Made by a program: the position numbers and the translations under genes. A DNA stretch of 6,910 nucleotides, taken from Candidatus Nitrotoga sp. CP45. Lineage in GTDB: Bacteria; Bacteroidota; Bacteroidia; Flavobacteriales; Flavobacteriaceae. Location of the stretch: the NCBI GenBank assembly GCA_943329165.2, contig CALQCV020000100.1, forward strand, positions 1 through 6,910. The letters run 5' to 3'. Shown here in pieces: positions 6,317 to 6,910 of the stretch; position 1 is the first letter of the stretch; each line of letters starts with the position of its first letter. The notes beneath the pieces are model-generated. The model saw only the letters and a program-made list of their open reading frames with translations, was not told where the DNA came from and made no database searches.

Positions 6317-6910
6317 ATGAAAAAAATAATTTCTTTGGTTTTTCTTTTACTAACTTTAATTTCATGCAGTACAAAAAGAGATATTCATTATTTTCAAGAT
6401 ATTAAGGACAAACCCGAAACAAAAGTAATTTATACCCAAAACAATATCCAAGTTAATGATATTTTAACGATTACGGTTTCGGCTCTTAACCCAGATAGTG
6501 CAATACCTTTTAATGCATCGTTTTATAATTCGGGAACTGGTAGTTCTGAAAACGCAAGCAAGTTTAGTGGTTATTTGGTCAATACTGATGGTAATATTAG
6601 TTTCCCTATTTTGGGAAATATACCAGTAGCAGGCAAAACAACTAGTGAAGTGGAAAATTTAATAGAAAAAATACTTATCGACCAAGGACAATTAACTAAC
6701 CCTACTGTAATTACTAGAGTAACTAATGCAAAAATAACTATCCTTGGGGATATCGGAAACCCGGGTACCTATCCTTTTTTTGAACAAAATGTTACTCTAC
6801 TTCAAGCTATAGGTAATGCTGGAGATTTAAAAATGTCTGGTAAAAGAAATGATATTTTGATTATTAGAGAAGAAAATGGAAAAAGAACCTATGGACATAT
6901 AGACATGAGA
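6317..6910 (+). CDS. Wza-type polysaccharide export outer-membrane lipoprotein (3' end outside window)
   Basis: The ATG at 6317 opens a frame that runs to the last base, giving 198 residues. Residues 1-17 form a lipoprotein signal peptide: KK, a hydrophobic core, then the lipobox LISC with C17 as the lipidated cysteine. Residues about 41-135 match the polysaccharide export domain: a VNDILTITVSALNPD strand, then GYLVNTDGNISFPILGNIPVAGKT (85-108) and a helix reaching NPTVITRV. From about 139 an SLBB domain follows, with ITILGDIGNPGTYPF (140-154) and LLQAIGNAGDL (161-171). The visible part ends at GHIDMR, a point usually followed by a further stretch and often a C-terminal membrane helix; family members here are normally about 260 residues, so roughly a quarter is missing. 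It would form the outer-membrane exit channel for the polymer, working with a Wzc-type tyrosine kinase that probably follows. Confidence 0.93.
   Translation, partial: MKKIISLVFLLLTLISCSTKRDIHYFQDIKDKPETKVIYTQNNIQVNDILTITVSALNPDSAIPFNASFYNSGTGSSENASKFSGYLVNTDGNISFPILGNIPVAGKTTSEVENLIEKILIDQGQLTNPTVITRVTNAKITILGDIGNPGTYPFFEQNVTLLQAIGNAGDLKMSGKRNDILIIREENGKRTYGHIDMR

Overview
This strongly AT-rich window most likely comes from a Bacteroidetes genome of the Flavobacterium type. The evidence is the codon use, the lack of clear Shine-Dalgarno sites, -7 promoter boxes matching TAnnTTTG, and a characteristic gene set. It looks like the start of a capsule or exopolysaccharide (EPS) locus, entered from a neighbouring membrane-protein gene. 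Family calls rest on motifs read by eye; no database search was run.

Layout, left to right. (1) Positions 1-2133, + strand: the 3' part of a very large polytopic membrane protein. The frame is open to the first base, and its C-terminus resembles DUF2339-type proteins. (2) 2153-2887, - strand, convergent with the first gene across 19 bp: a PHP-fold tyrosine-protein phosphatase of the CpsB/YwqE type with its metal-ligand motifs intact. (3) 2888-3072: an AT-rich divergent promoter region with a perfect 11-bp inverted repeat ahead of the next gene. (4) 3073-4209, + strand: a PLP-dependent DegT/DnrJ/EryC1/StrS sugar aminotransferase. (5) 4254-6164, + strand: a membrane-anchored UDP-GlcNAc 4,6-dehydratase-type protein (PglF/CapD/EpsC family), apparently starting at TTG, with a good promoter box just upstream. 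(6) 6165-6316: a second intergenic region with a plausible promoter. (7) 6317 to the window end, + strand: the first 198 residues of a Wza-type outer-membrane polysaccharide export lipoprotein, cut by the window edge.

The genes fit together. The dehydratase and aminotransferase would make a UDP-4-amino-4,6-dideoxy-HexNAc sugar, the precursor of bacillosamine-type sugars. The Wza-like protein would export the finished polymer. The CpsB-like phosphatase would act on the autophosphorylating tyrosine kinase (Wzc/BY-kinase) that usually follows wza, presumably just beyond the right edge. The role of the first protein is unknown, and it may not belong to the locus.

I see no mobile element, CRISPR array, tRNA or rRNA, and no convincing new system. 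The less ordinary points are the leader hairpin before the aminotransferase, the mini-ORF and TTG arrangement at the aminotransferase/dehydratase junction, and separate promoter-like boxes in front of each EPS gene.
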